From contig JBAIAC010000007.1 in the NCBI GenBank assembly GCA_037349315.1, positions 48,305,001 through 48,369,000 on the forward strand: DNA of 64,000 nucleotides, in the 5' to 3' direction. Under the pieces are notes generated by a model. It searched no databases and was not told where the DNA came from. It saw only the letters and a program-made list of their open reading frames with translations. The position numbers were made by a program, and so were the translations under genes. This document shows, in pieces, positions 1 to 11,010 of this stretch; the first letter of the stretch is position 1, and the number at the start of each line of letters is the position of its first letter. The stretch is from Chelydra serpentina. Its lineage: Eukaryota > Chordata > Testudines > Chelydridae.

Positions 1-1862
1 AATTGTAAGGATTCAATAAAATGCAAACTACCTTCAAACCAGTGCAAGCTTTTTCCCTTCCACCCACCCCCATCTCTTTTCTCTCTCTTTCCATTATCAT
101 ATAAAGGTAGCAGTTTCCTGCAGAGTTCCACTGCAGTCAAATAAAATTCAATGATAAAAATCACTCAATAGCTCCATTAAAATGCAACTAAAATTATTCT
201 TAGATCACATCCAGGGGATTAATATATTTAGGAGCTGTCTGACATTTGCATAGATGTTTCCATAGACAGGGCCTGATCCTGCTATTTGAAAAATGGTCAA
301 GGCTTACTGGCATGAGTAAGGGAAATTTTATCCCTTTATAGTTAATCTTAGCCCTATTCCATATCCTTATATAACAAATACTCTGATACTCATGTGAGCA
401 GCTGGCTGGTGGGACACTGGTTAGCGGGGTGGGTGGATGGGGATGCTGACTCCATCTGCATCCAATCACAAATCCCAGATGTAGGGCTAGCTTCCAGTTT
501 ACTACAGTTAATCTGACAACCCTACACAGTATTGTAGTCTATTCATGCTCCTATACAGTGTTCATCACCATGATATTTGAGTGCTTTCCAATGAGAAATA
601 AACAGCTGTTCTATGTGGTTTCTTCTCCGTACCTAGAACAACACTCATTAGTTAAAGGGAGAGAGTCTTAACAAATACCACGAGACAGTCTGCAATTAGG
701 AGTAAGAGGCCTGGGAGCAATCAGTGTATGGTGTCTCCCACTGCATGCTCATTGCACACAGCCACATCAATTAGCTGCAGTGCTGGGAACTGAGGAAAGG
801 CCTGGCTTATACTGGAGAGCAGGAGTACATTTGTTTAAAAAGACAGCCATTGCTCATTAGTGCAGCCCAGGATCGGACTACCTTTAAGATCCACCTGCCC
901 TTCTCCTCAAACATGCCCCCTTTTCATGGTACTTTCATAGTAGCCAAGCCAGGAAGTGTACGGTCAGGGGAGGTGTGAGTACATGCCGAGTGAGCCGGTG
1001 TTTGACATGACATTTGCAATCCAGGCCTGCTAAAGCAGCTTGAGCACCTCTGGATGCCAATTCCTGTACGTAGCCACTTAATGCAGGATCAGTCTCATAA
1101 CGGTATGTGCTGCAAAATAAGAAAGGGGGAGCCAACCAAACCAAACGGTTTTGACAGCTTCACTAGTTTGTGAAAAACCCTTTGCCTTAAACACCTAATT
1201 CTTCACTTTATTCCCAAGAGGAAAGTATAGTAGAATGGGGGAAAATAAAGGTGTTTAAAATAAACACAACATACTTATTTATACAAAGTAATGCCATCTC
1301 TGAAATACTGTGCTCTTTGTCAGCAAAATACATGCCTCAGACTGTAAATTCTCTGTTTAAAGTGCCAGCAACATGTCCCTATAAACAAACATGTTTTTTT
1401 CATATTTACCTTCATTTAGTTTTGCTTTTCTCTACACGAAGCAAAAAGTTTCCTTTTCTTGTCCTTAAAAACTGATGGCAGGGGAAAAAAAAAAAAAAAA
1501 AAAGAGAGAAGAGAGAAAATGTAACAAAAAGTTACTATTAGAGAAGATGGAGTGTGTTTGCTTCAAGGGACAGCTGGATTCTGTCTGGTGTGGAAATTTT
1601 CTTCTGCTATTTTGCTCTTCCTGGGGCCTGAGCAAAATAATGATGATTAGTACAACTTTAAAGAGTTAAGTCACTACACGAAGTCCGTTTATGGTCATGT
1701 GATCAGTCCTTATTAGGCTGAAGGGCTGGTCTCATATGTGAATGTTTATCTGTTTGCTTACCTTAGGAACGTGTAGACGCAGAAGGAAGGAATTTGGGGG
1801 TTGGAAGACAGTGGCTACAGTGTATGATGACCATTATGTGCTTGAAAAATCTTACAGAAAAA
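1..1862. other. No gene recognised; AT-rich flank
   Basis: Only short open frames with no domain I recognise on either strand. A 19-base A run sits at 1485-1503. No repeat family could be named with confidence. Confidence 0.5.
1485..1503 (+). repeat. Poly-A tract
   Basis: Uninterrupted run of 19 A followed by a GA-rich patch. It could be the tail of an old retroposon, but I see no recognisable body upstream. Confidence 0.8.
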
Positions 1863-2078
1863 TCTTGAACTCCTCTGTGGATAATTATTTTAATTTAAAC
1901 TTTCCCTTACGGTACTTGTGGACTATTGTGCCAGTATTTAGCCTTAGATGGAGTTTACCACCAGCTTTGGGGTGCATTCCCAAGCAACCCGACTCCAAGA
2001 AGACCCCGGCCCGGCGCGCCGGGGGCCGTTACCGGCCTCACACAGTCCACGGGCACCTCTTAACGGTTTCACGCCCTC
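1863..2078 (-). pseudogene. 28S rRNA fragment, retropseudogene with permuted order
   Basis: Read on the minus strand, 2054 to 1863 matches the 5' D1/D2 region of vertebrate 28S rRNA: the CCCGTGGAC start, the GC-rich CGGCGCGCCGGG loop, GAGTCGGGTTGCTTGGGAATG, AAACTCCATCTAAGGCTAAA, GTACCGTAAGGGAAAGTT, ending near GAGTTCAAGA. A second piece at 2055-2078 (minus strand GAGGGCGTGAAACCGTTAAG) is the 28S sequence that normally follows that end directly, but here it lies on the opposite side of the main piece. Small losses (about 6 nt in the middle) and many substitutions mean this is not functional rRNA. It is a lone island in AT-rich DNA, not an rDNA array. The open frames crossing it are by-products of its GC content. 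Confidence 0.87.
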
Positions 2079-5000
2079 CATAATAAATGATAATACGACA
2101 TCCTTTCAACGTCAGTATGGAATACAGATTTCTATTTACAAAAGACGGCAAATGTTGTTTAGTTCAGCATGTCCAAACAATTACTAAGTTATGAAATTTG
2201 GCTATGGACAGTATTGTGTTAGATTTGCCTCATGCTTATTTTATCTCTCATGAAATATTTCTGATTATAGAAATATTTATATTTAAATAGATATATGTAC
2301 AGCTAAGAGAAGATGGAGTAATAGTGGTAATAAAATATTTTAGACTTTAAATGTAATAATGTCTTTAAAGCACATTCAGTGTTTTATTCCTGTAATTTTG
2401 GCTACATTATCTTAATCTCATCTCAGTGAAATGAGAGCGGTATTGCAGGAATTGAGACCCAAATCTCAAAGAATTAATCAGTTACTAATTAACATGGTGT
2501 ATCATTAGTGGTTGTGAAATGGAACACAGCATATTCATCACTGTAAAAAGCTTGATTAAATTTATAATGTAATATTAGGTATTTGGCTATTTCTATCATA
2601 CTGTTATGGTTCTTTGCTGTGCTGACTGCAAAATATAATAACTTCTAAGCAGTGTGTAAAACAAAGTGCTCAATTCACTTTATTAAAATATCCAATAATA
2701 ATTGATTTAAAGGCAATAAAATGTGTTCATTAGAGGGTTTATATTCAAGAAATATTGAAAGTATACCTAAAACTGTCACTTTTATTGTGAATGAACAGGA
2801 TAATATAATTTGAAAAGAGTGTGATCATACTAAAGATTTGTCCTGCAGCATTATCTGATAGCTCGTAAAGTGCTGAAATTTAATATGATGCTTTCAGTCA
2901 GTTTAATTGAAATTTAATTGCCACTTTGGGCAGAAGGTTTAGATCTGATCAATAAAATATTAAAGATTTTGTGCTTTCGCTTGGAACAGTTTCTTCGCTG
3001 ATGCATCAAGTGTACCCTATGTTTTAGGAAATATTTGTTTGTTATAGTTCATACCATGCTCAATATCACTTTCTAATCTGAATGTTTTAATGTGCTGCAC
3101 AGATAAATAGTAGAAATAATAAAGCAATAGTTGATCCATCTAATTACAATAAGATGAAAGAAATAACGGTCACCTTCAGAGTCATGAGAAAGGCATTAAT
3201 GTAAAAGAGCTATAAATATTTTGAAATGTCAAACCTCAGAAAGACAGAGTCCAACGTGAGCCTAGCTGTAAATCAGGCACAAAGAAGGACCTTGAAAAAA
3301 AGATGGTTCTTTGGTATTTTAGAAATAATTACTAATACAAAAAGGGTAATGATGAACCTATAAATTACATTAAAAAGGGCCATTAGAGGAGGATTAGTTT
3401 ATAAAGCTGAGATGGTTCCTGAAAATTGTCCTGCTAGTTGTTTCTACTTTTCATTTCATATTATTCATGAACCCCAAAATTATCTGATTAATGATAAACT
3501 AATTGATTGCTACTTTGCAATTCAAATACTATGGCCAAGTTTGATATCTCCCTTTAGTGTAATCCATACAGCATCTTCATTTTCTTTCTTTTGGTGATGG
3601 TGTTGGGAGAATTATTTTAACTTGTTCCACATAATCCTGTAGGGGCAACTTCAATCCAAGCAGGGTTTAAGCTAAAATCTTATTGCAGTTTACTCAGACT
3701 GAGGGATGCTGGGTGTCAACATCCAAAGTGAGCCTTCCCATTCCCTTCTTAAACACTTAATCCTTTCCCCAACTAACCACTATCACACGATCTTGATGAG
3801 AGCAGACACATTTGGATACCATTGAAAGGCCACTCCCCTAATTATCAAGTAGTCTGCAATAATGCAGTAGATTTACAAACTAACAAACTGCCATACCACA
3901 AAGCTTGTTATTAAGATCTTGGGTTTTCTGTACTGGATCATACCACCCTGTTGTCAGATCACTGGGCTACAATTCATGAGAATTTTTATTCTTTGAGATG
4001 AGACAATGCTTCTAGCAGCAATGCATGAGCTCAGCTCTACACTGTCTGGAGCAGAGCAAGAATGAGGGGGAAGATTTGGGGAACAGGCTGTCTACAGGAA
4101 TAACAGTATCAAAGGAGCATAAGCTATGATGGAAGTTATTTATTATTTGAGTACCAGTAACTCTGCCTCTGTAGTTTTCTACGTGGTGTGGTAGGGGCAT
4201 GTGTAGGGCAGTGGCAAATCTGTGATCTCTGTTACCACTGCAGGATGATGTGCACAGGCATGAACACAACAGAATTATTTGTATGGCCTAAAATCGATGG
4301 TGTATCAGAACCATTTCCTGTGGATCACTAGACAGTGTGAAAACGTATGGCCATTCTCACTGCCTTTTCCATTCAGTACTGCCGGTTAGCCAGCCCAAAG
4401 GGATTGATGATGTGGCCCACTGAACATTGCACAGCTGATGTGGTCTCTTTTCTCCTTAATGAGGCCCTTAAACCTATACCCACTTACCAAACACATGCGC
4501 GTGCATACATGCCCCACCCCCTGCAAGTTACACATCTCTCTGAATATGGCTTAATGAGTAATGGATTCTAATATGGTAGAAGACAGGAGTGTAACAATGA
4601 AAATAGCTGACAGCAGGGGGTAAGTTTTAGTCTCCCTCTTGAATTTTACAGATTCTTAAATATTTTAGCTTTCTTATGTCCTTCAGCTTCCTTAGGGTGT
4701 GTTCTACCAATTTAGACATGCTTACACGCTGACTTGTTGTTAAGCGGGTGTAAGTAGGCTTAGGGGAGTTCAACATACTTGCCCAAGGTGTTAATTAAGC
4801 TATTTCTGTTTTAGCGGGCGGGCGACACAGGCAATCATGTATATAAAATATACCGATAGATTTACATGTTTTTCAGGCTCTCAGATATCAGAGGGCGACA
4901 GGAATAGGTGTAGTATCATATTTAAAACATAGCTCCCATGGGGACAAATCTTTGTTTCATTTAAAAATAAAAAGCAAAAGAAAATAATTTTAAATGTTGT

Positions 5001-5260
5001 ACAATACTTGGAACATATAGAGTGGAAAGCTTATATTGGTGTTAAGGTTCAGCAAATGAAGAGATGAACTGAGTATCTGTTCATTACCCAGCTAGAATTA
5101 ATATTGTCAGCTGTCCCATCTTCATCTACTGTTTACAGGAACTTGTAACATTTTGTAAAGCAGATGAGAACATAAGATCTCAGCTAAGTTGCAAATGGCA
5201 TCCAGTTTGACAAAAGGTTGATTTGAAATCATAGCAGAACAAAATAACAAAATAAAATCC
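2079..5260. other. No gene recognised; AT-rich intergenic or intronic DNA
   Basis: About 3.2 kb with only short open frames on both strands, no recognised protein motif and no clear repeat family. It could hold conserved noncoding elements, which cannot be seen from one sequence. Confidence 0.5.
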
Positions 5261-5821
5261 CCCTACACCAGGGGTCTCAAACTCAAATTACCACGAGGGC
5301 CGCATGAGGACTAGTGCATTGGCCCGAGGGCCGCATCACTGACCCCGCCCCCTCGCTGCCCCCACCCCCACTCCACCCCTTCCATTAGGCCTTGCCCCTT
5401 CTCCACCTCCTCCCCTGAGCACGTGGCTCCCCGTTCCCCCCCTCCCTCCCAGAAACCGCGAAGCCGCCAGACAGCTGTTCTGGTGGTGGGAACTGCCTGG
5501 GGGTAAAAATAGAACCTTGGAGCAGCGCGGAGGGAACGGGGATCTTAGCGATCTTAGCGGCCACAGAACGTAACTGGGGGGGAGGGTGGGGGGAGCCTGG
5601 TGGCCTGCCTCTTCTCCCCCCCCTCCTTCTCTGTGTGCGTGCTTCCTGCTCCTCCCCCTCCCTCCCAGAAACCGCGAAGCCGCCAGACAGTTGTTCAGGC
5701 AGCGGAACTTCAGAAAGTAACTCGGTGGGGGGGGGCGTGGGAAGCCCGGCGGGCCACAGGGAAGTGCTCTGTGGGCTGCATGCAGCCCGCGGGCCACGTG
5801 TTTGAGACCCCTGCCCTACAC
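5261..5821. mobile_element. Non-autonomous hAT element (545 bp) with 8-bp target duplication
   Basis: The element proper is 5269-5813. Its termini CAGGGGTCTCAAAC and GTTTGAGACCCCTG are perfect inverted repeats, flanked by CCCTACAC at 5261-5268 and 5814-5821, the 8-bp duplication expected of hAT. The interior is very GC-rich and contains a duplicated segment (CCTCCCTCCCAGAAACCGCG... near 5441 and again near 5659). It has no transposase frame; the 153-codon minus-strand frame across it is low-complexity Pro/Gly/Arg. Near the ends the sequence repeats GAGGGCCGCAT and CCCGCGGGCC. Confidence 0.9.
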
Positions 5822-5888
5822 CAAAGCCAACCTACCAGACAGGTAGCCAAATATTGACTAAACAAAGAACCAGGTAAAAACAAGTAAT

Positions 5889-6047
5889 CCCCCTACCAAT
5901 GTTCCCTCTAACTTTTGACAGTTCATGTGCGCAAAAAATTTCTTCTGTGCAAATTGTTGTGCGCGTGGTGTTTTGCCATGTGCGCGGGGTTTAGGATCTG
6001 CATGGGTGAGCACACGTGCACAGCTTAGAGGGAACAGAACCCCCTAC
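5889..6047. mobile_element. Short hAT MITE (143 bp) with 8-bp target duplication
   Basis: The element is 5897-6039, with inverted ends TGTTCCCTCTAA and TTAGAGGGAACA, and target copies CCCCCTAC at 5889-5896 and 6040-6047. The interior has repeated GTGCGC motifs. The outermost 3 nt of the two termini do not pair, so the exact ends rest on the duplication. Confidence 0.85.
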
Positions 6048-6159
6048 CCAAAAATGACTTCAGGCCAATCATTCAGAAATCATTGCTTTTGGTGCATAGC
6101 TCTTGCTCTTGTTGGAGGTATGACTCTTAAGTGATGTGGTCTGATGGACAGTTTGTATC

Positions 6160-6347
6160 TAGGGAGCCAAGCCAATTTCTCCGTTCTGTCTGTGACTTGT
6201 TGTATGGCTTTGGGGAAGTCACCTTCCCTGTGTTTCTTTCTCCATCTGTAAAATGGGGAGCTATGGTCTCATTATTTACCTACCTCATGGGAGTATTGTG
6301 AGATTTCAAGGCTTAACATTTGCACAGCACTTTGAAAATGTTGAGTG
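6160..6347 (+). repeat. MIR-type CORE-SINE
   Basis: Contains the typical MIR run: GTGACTTGTTGTATGGC, GGGGAAGTCACCTTCCCTGTGTTT, CTCCATCTGTAAAATGGGG, then ACCTACCTCATGGGAGTATTGTGAG and GCACAGCACTTTGAAAATG. The 5' tRNA-like head is not clear, so it is probably truncated. Confidence 0.8.
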
Positions 6348-7140
6348 CAGAGCAGTGGTATTCTCTGGTCAGGTTTAGGTTGGGGGCTTCAGTTTTGAAT
6401 ACTCTAGTCTGTTTCCCCTAGTTTGCTAACTTCTTTTCTGGGTTTCTGAGACTTAAGGATGAAGGGCATTATTGTGGGAGTGTTACTTGTGCAGCTCACT
6501 CCTCTTTTTCAGGGCTAATCAATGCTGTTCTCTGCCTGAAGAATACTGGGGAGGGGTAGGGGAGAGAGTGAAGCACTAATTACAGGTGGTACAGAAGTGG
6601 TGGCACAGAGAGTATGGGTAGAGTGAGTGGAAGGCAGCTGATTTCAAAGAAGAAATCTCCATTTCTCTCAGCAGCAAGGAGATACGATCTTCTTTTCCAT
6701 ATCTCAGGGCAGGAGGGAAGATGCATCTCCCCTCCCAGTAGCTGGGGGCTGGTAGTATACCAGGAGATCAGAAATATAAAAGGTTATTTATGAATGTAGG
6801 AAGTCTATCCACGAGACCTGAAAGCTTCCACTTCATCACACTCCTAGGACTTGAGGCATAGACATGCTAATTTGGCTTTAACATGTCCAGCACACCTATA
6901 CACCAAAATGTAGCTACCCATGTGGTTTAATGGCAGACTATTATGCAGCTGTGTAGGGGAGGTTTGGAAATGTACATAGAGGAGACTTTCAGAGACACAG
7001 TGGAGCAGTCCCGCCTCCAGTCTGACAGTGCTTTTGAGAAGGGTGAACATCTTGGGGAAGGAGAACATAAAGATTGAGTGGAGGGAAATTGTTCCCATAG
7101 TTGGGATCCTCCTTCCAGATGATGTCATGATATGCTTTTG
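6348..7140. other. No gene recognised before the CR1
   Basis: Unassigned sequence with short open frames and no recognised motif. The upstream limit of the CR1 is uncertain, so its last part may be diverged CR1 5' sequence. Confidence 0.45.
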
Positions 7141-7239
7141 CAGTGAGTATACCCTCTGGGGGACGGGACCTAGTTACCAGGAAGAGACAAGTAATAGTAA
7201 TGAGGATTCAATTTATTGGAAATATAGATAGATAGGTTT

Positions 7240-7440
7240 GTGATGACTAGGAGAACCGCATGGTGAATTGCCTGCTGGGTGTGAATGCTGCAGACCTCTC
7301 AAGATGTCTAGATAGACTAATGTGCAGGACTGTGGAAGAGCCAGTGGTTGGGGTACATGTAGGTAACAACGACATAGTGAAAGGTAGGGTAGAGGCCCTG
7401 AATGCCAAATTTAGGATGCTAGGTTGAGATTAAAGTCCAG
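7240..7440 (+). pseudogene. CR1 ORF1 C-terminal (SGNH esterase-like) fragment
   Basis: An open stretch reads ENRMVNCLLGVNAADLS... then VVGVHVGNNDIVKGRVEAL and NAKFRMLG. This matches the CR1 ORF1 esterase region, in which an HVGTNDI-type block carries catalytic residues; here the Thr of that block is Asn. The frame breaks at a TGA soon after MLG. CR1 ORF1 is an RNA-binding and esterase protein needed for retrotransposition. This piece is a relic with no start codon. Confidence 0.75.
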
Positions 7441-7599
7441 GACCTCCGTGGTATCATTCTCGGAAATGCTTCCAGTTCTACACGCAGGGCCTGGACTGAA
7501 GAGAAACAGTCAAAGGAAAAGAGTCACATACAATTACATCACATGAAGGCAGACAACTAAATATTGACAAATTGTATATGTGCTTGTATATATAATGCT

Positions 7600-8160
7600 A
7601 GAAATGTAAATACTAAGATGGGTGAACTTGAGTGCCTCATATAAATAAGGATATTGATATAATAGGCATCACAGAAACTTGGTGGACTGATGATAATCAA
7701 TGGGACACGGTAATACTAGGGTACAAAATACATAGGAATGTCACTGTAGGTCGAGTTGGTAGGTAAGTGGCACTATACATGAAAGAATATGGTAAAAAAC
7801 CTTAAATGAATCAAACTGCACCATAGACTCTCTATGTATAGTAGCAGGAATATACTACCAACCATCTGACCAGAGGGTGATGGTGACTGTGAAATGCTCA
7901 GGGATATTAGAGAGGTTACAAAAAGAGAGAACCTAATAATAATGGGGGATCTCAATATTCCATATTTGACTAGGTAGATGTCACCAGAGGATGGGCTGCA
8001 AAAATAAAATATCTAGACATCCTTAATGAGGGCCTCTTGGAGCAGCTAATCTTGGAACCCATAAAGGGACAAGCAATTCTTGATTTAGTCTTAAGTGACG
8101 AACAGGATCTGGTTCAAGAGGTGAATATAGCTGAATTGCTCGGTACTAATGACCATAATG
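7600..8160 (+). pseudogene. CR1 ORF2 endonuclease (APE-type) relic
   Basis: Broken frames show DIDIIGITETWWTDDN, VILGYKIHRN, ENLIIMGDLNIP and, at the 3' end, LDLVLSDEQDLVQEVN followed by GTNDHNAV. These are the successive blocks of the apurinic-like endonuclease that nicks target DNA for CR1 insertion: TETW, GDLN, and S/T-DH. Several stops separate the blocks. The last block (8037-8160) is cut by the hAT element at 8161, two codons after the catalytic-type DH. Confidence 0.82.
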
Positions 8161-8509
8161 CAGTGGTGGAAAACCTGTGGCCCATGGGCCGCTCACGGCC
8201 TGTCAGAGTAATCCGCTGGTGAGCCGCGAGACAGTGTTTACATTGACAATCCACAGGCATGGCTGCCTGCAGCTCCCAGTGGCCGTGGTTCGCCATTCCC
8301 AGACAATGGGAGCTGTGGGAAGCGGCGGTCAGTACATCCCTGCAGTCTGCGCCACTTCCCGCAGCTCCCATTGGTCAGGAATGGTGAACCACAGCCACTG
8401 GGCGCTGCAGGAGGCCATGCCTGTGGATGGTCAATGTAAACATTGTCTCACGACCTGCCAGCGGATTATTCTGATGGGCCATGTGTGGCCTGCAGGTTGC
8501 CCACCTCTG
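8161..8509. mobile_element. Non-autonomous hAT element (349 bp) inside CR1
   Basis: Ends CAGTGGTGGAAAACCTGTGG and (reverse complement of the right end) CAGAGGTGGGCAACCTGCAG are imperfect inverted repeats. The flanks CCATAATG at 8153-8160 and 8510-8517 are a perfect 8-bp duplication. Much of the interior is itself palindromic (for example CCATGCCTGTGGATGGTCAA against the left-arm TTGACAATCCACAGGCATGG), so it folds as a long hairpin. The 85- to 112-codon frames over it are products of this palindrome and not genes. Confidence 0.9.
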
Positions 8510-8937
8510 CCATAATGTAATTAAATTTAACATCTTTGTAAGGATGCACAAACCCACCACAGAGTATTTAACTTCAAGAAAGAGAACTATACAAAAATGA
8601 AGAAGCTAGTAAAACAGAAATGAAAAGGAAAAGCCAGAAGAGTGAAATGCCTGTAATCTGCATGGAAACTATTTAAAAACACCATCACAGAGGCTCAAAA
8701 GAAAGGTATACCCCTAATAAAAAGACAAACAGTACGAAGACCAAAAAAAAATACCACTATGGTTAAACAGCAGAGTAAAAGAGGCAGCTAATGGCAAAAA
8801 GATATCCTTTAAAAATTGGAAGTCAAATCCTAGTGAGGAAAATCAAAAGGAGCATTAACTCTGGCAAGCCAAGTGTAAATATATAATTAGGGAGGTCAAC
8901 AAAGAATTTGAAGAGGAACTAGCAAAAGACACACAAA

Positions 8938-9432
8938 CGAAGTCACCATGGGTGGCGGGTACTGTGGGCGGGGGGAGGCTGTTCCTTCCCAAACAGCCTA
9001 GCATGGCCCTGCCCATGCTCCGCCCCCAGGCCAGGCCCCCTCCTGCAGTTCCCAGCGCTCTGCCCAGGCTGGCTGGGGCTGTACGGCCTGGTTCCCACAG
9101 GGACTAGGGCAGCTGGGGCTGTGCTGCCTGCTTGGTGCTTGGACCACGCCGCCCGGCCACCTGGAGCACCAGGGCTGGAGGCACTGTGGCCATGCCGCCC
9201 AGCGCAATGGGGTTGGGGGTGCTGTGGCCACACTGCCCGGTGCTCTGGGGCTGGCTGCCTGGTGCATGAGGGCTGGGGGCACTGCAGCCATGCCGCCCAG
9301 CACTAGAGCTGTGGGCCGCTGTGGGTGTGTGTGCTCTGGGATCCTGCAGGGCAGGGGGCAAAAGGGGAAGGGGAGGGGTGGGACCTCGAGGGCTAGCCTA
9401 CCCCAATGGCCAGGTCACCTGCTGCCCATGTA
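8938..9432. mobile_element. GC-rich insertion in CR1, possible hAT-like element with internal degenerate repeats
   Basis: A sharply GC-rich block in AT-rich CR1. CR1 coding resumes after it (AAGCAATTTTTTAAAAG). The ends look like inverted repeats (CATGGGTGGCGGGT against CATGGGCAGCAGGT). The flanking octamers GAAGTCAC and TAAGACAC match at 6 of 8 positions, which fits hAT weakly. The interior repeats a unit of roughly 40-60 bp: GGCACTGTGGCCATGCCGCC, GGTGCTGTGGCCACACTGCC, GGCACTGCAGCCATGCCGCC. Frames across it are low-complexity Ala/Pro/Gly/His. Confidence 0.55.
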
Positions 9433-10050
9433 AGACACACAAGCAATTTTTTAAAAGTATACCAGAAACAGGAAGCCTGCCAAACAGTTAGTGGGGCCAC
9501 TGAACGATCAAGATGCTAAAGGAACAGCCAAGGAAGATAAGGCCATTGCAAAGAAGCTAAATAAATTGTTTGCATTTGGTCTTCACTGCAGAGGATGTGA
9601 GGGAGATTCCCACACCTGAGCCAATCTTTTTAGGTGACAAATCTGAGGAACTATCCCAGATTGAGGTGTCAATAGAACAGGTTGTGGAACAAATTGATTA
9701 AGTTAACAGTAATAAATCAGGAGCAGATTCTATTCACCCAAGAGTTCTGAAGGAACTCAAATATGAAATTGCAGAGCTACCAGCTGTGGTGTGTAACCTA
9801 TTGCTTAAATCAGCTTCTGTACCAGATGACTGGAGGAAAGCTAATGTAATGCTGGTTCTTAAAAAAAGGCTTGAGAGGCGACATTGGCAAGTACAGGCTG
9901 GTAAACCTAACTTCAGTACCAGACAAATTGGATGAAACTATAGCAAAAGACAGAATGATCAGACTCACATATGAACATGATATGTTGGGGAAGAGTCAAT
10001 GTGGCTTTTGTAAAAGGAAATTGTGCCTCACTAATCTATTAGAATTCTTT
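9433..10050 (+). pseudogene. CR1 ORF2 linker and RT N-terminus (old copy)
   Basis: Frames interrupted by stops and shifts read EDVREIPTPEPIFLGDKSEE, then LSQIEVSIEQVVEQID, SIHPRVLKELKYEIAEL, ASVPDDWRKANVM, RGDIGKYRLVNLTSVPDKL and MLGKSQCGFCKRKLCLTNLL. This is the fingers region of CR1 reverse transcriptase (the IHPRVLKE and NYRPVSLTSV-type blocks). It stops at LLEFF, and the next RT residues of this copy appear at 11209, after the younger CR1. Confidence 0.85.
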
Positions 10051-10117
10051 AACCCCAACTATACGTACAATATGATGGGGGCTAATTTAGCTACAACTAA
10101 TCAGGAAAAAGATCTTG

Positions 10118-10412
10118 GGCTACATCCACACTACCCGCCCGATTCAGCGGGTAGCGATCGATGTTCTGGGATCGATTTATCGTGTCTCGTCTAGACGCGA
10201 TAAATCGATCCCAGAAGCGCTCCCCGTTGACACCGGAACTCCAGCTCCGCGCAAGGAGTAAGCGGAGTTGACGGGGGAGCCTGCCTGCTGCGGTGTGGAC
10301 CGGGGTAAGTACTTTTAAAAATCGATCTAAGATATTCGACTTCAGCTACGTTATTCACGTAGCTGAAGTTGCATATCTTAGATCGACCCCCTCCCCTAGT
10401 GTGGACCAGGCC
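10118..10412. mobile_element. Harbinger-like MITE (295 bp) with TTG duplication
   Basis: Splits the CR1 word EKDLG/VIVDSS. The ends GGCTACATCCACAC and GTGTGGACCAGGCC are imperfect inverted repeats flanked by TTG at 10115-10117 and 10413-10415; 3-bp duplications, usually TWA, are typical of PIF/Harbinger. Inside are two hairpins: ATCGATTTATCG/CGATAAATCGAT around 10170-10210, and a strong one around 10320-10386 with 29-nt arms (27 paired) whose core is CTTCAGCTACGT / ACGTAGCTGAAG. It has no coding capacity. Confidence 0.75.
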
Positions 10413-10423
10413 TTGGAGTCATC

Positions 10424-11010
10424 GTGGATAGTTCTCTGAAGACATCCATGCAGTGTGCAATGGCAGTCAAAAAAACAAACAGGATGTTAGGAATCATTAA
10501 AAAAAGAATAGAGAATAAGACGGAGAATATCTTATTGTCCTTATACAAGTCCATGGTGCGCCCACATCTTGAATACTGTGTACAAATGTGGTCTCCTCAT
10601 CTCAAAAAGGATATACTGGCAGTAGAAAAGGTTCAGAGAAGGGCAAGTAAAATGATTAGGGGTTTGGAATGGGTCCCATATGAGGAGAGAGTAAAGAGGC
10701 TAGGACTTTTTAGCTTGGAAAAGAGGAGACTAAGGGGGATATGATAGAGGTATATAAAATTATGAGTGGTGTGGAGGAAGTGAATAAGGAAAAGTTATTT
10801 ACTTGTTCCCATAACAGAAGAACTACAGGCCACCCAATGAAATTAGTGGGCAGCAGGTTTAAAACAAATAAAAGGAAGTTCTTCTTCACACAGCGTGCAG
10901 TCAACCTGTGGAACTCCTTGCCTGAGGAGGCTGTGAAGGCTAGAACTATAACAGGGTTTAAAAGAGAACTGGATAAATTCATGGAGATGAAGTCCATTAA
11001 TGGCTATTAA
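10424..11010 (+). pseudogene. CR1 reverse transcriptase C-terminal region (younger copy)
   Basis: The frame from 10424 reads DSSLKTSMQCAMAVKKTNRM and LLSLYKSMVRPHLEYCVQ, then WSPHLKKDILAVEKVQRRA and YEERVKRLGLFSLEKRRL. After a frameshift near 10741 it continues MIEVYKIMSGVEEVNKEKL to RAVNLWNSLPEEAV and a stop at 11008-11010. These are the thumb and C-terminal blocks of CR1 ORF2. The catalytic FADD-type motif lies upstream and is absent because of the 5' truncation. The ATG at 10424 is an internal Met, not a real start. Confidence 0.88.

Noticed and set aside
1742..2187. Two overlapping plus-strand frames of 113 and 79 codons
   Set aside because: They run across the minus-strand 28S rRNA fragment; the open length comes from its GC-rich sequence.
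5336..5857. 153- and 85-codon frames
   Set aside because: They lie in the GC-rich hAT element and are low-complexity Pro/Gly/Arg; no transposase motif.
8943..9433. Several overlapping frames on both strands
   Set aside because: Ala/Pro/His-rich products of the repeated GC-rich island; both strands are equally open.
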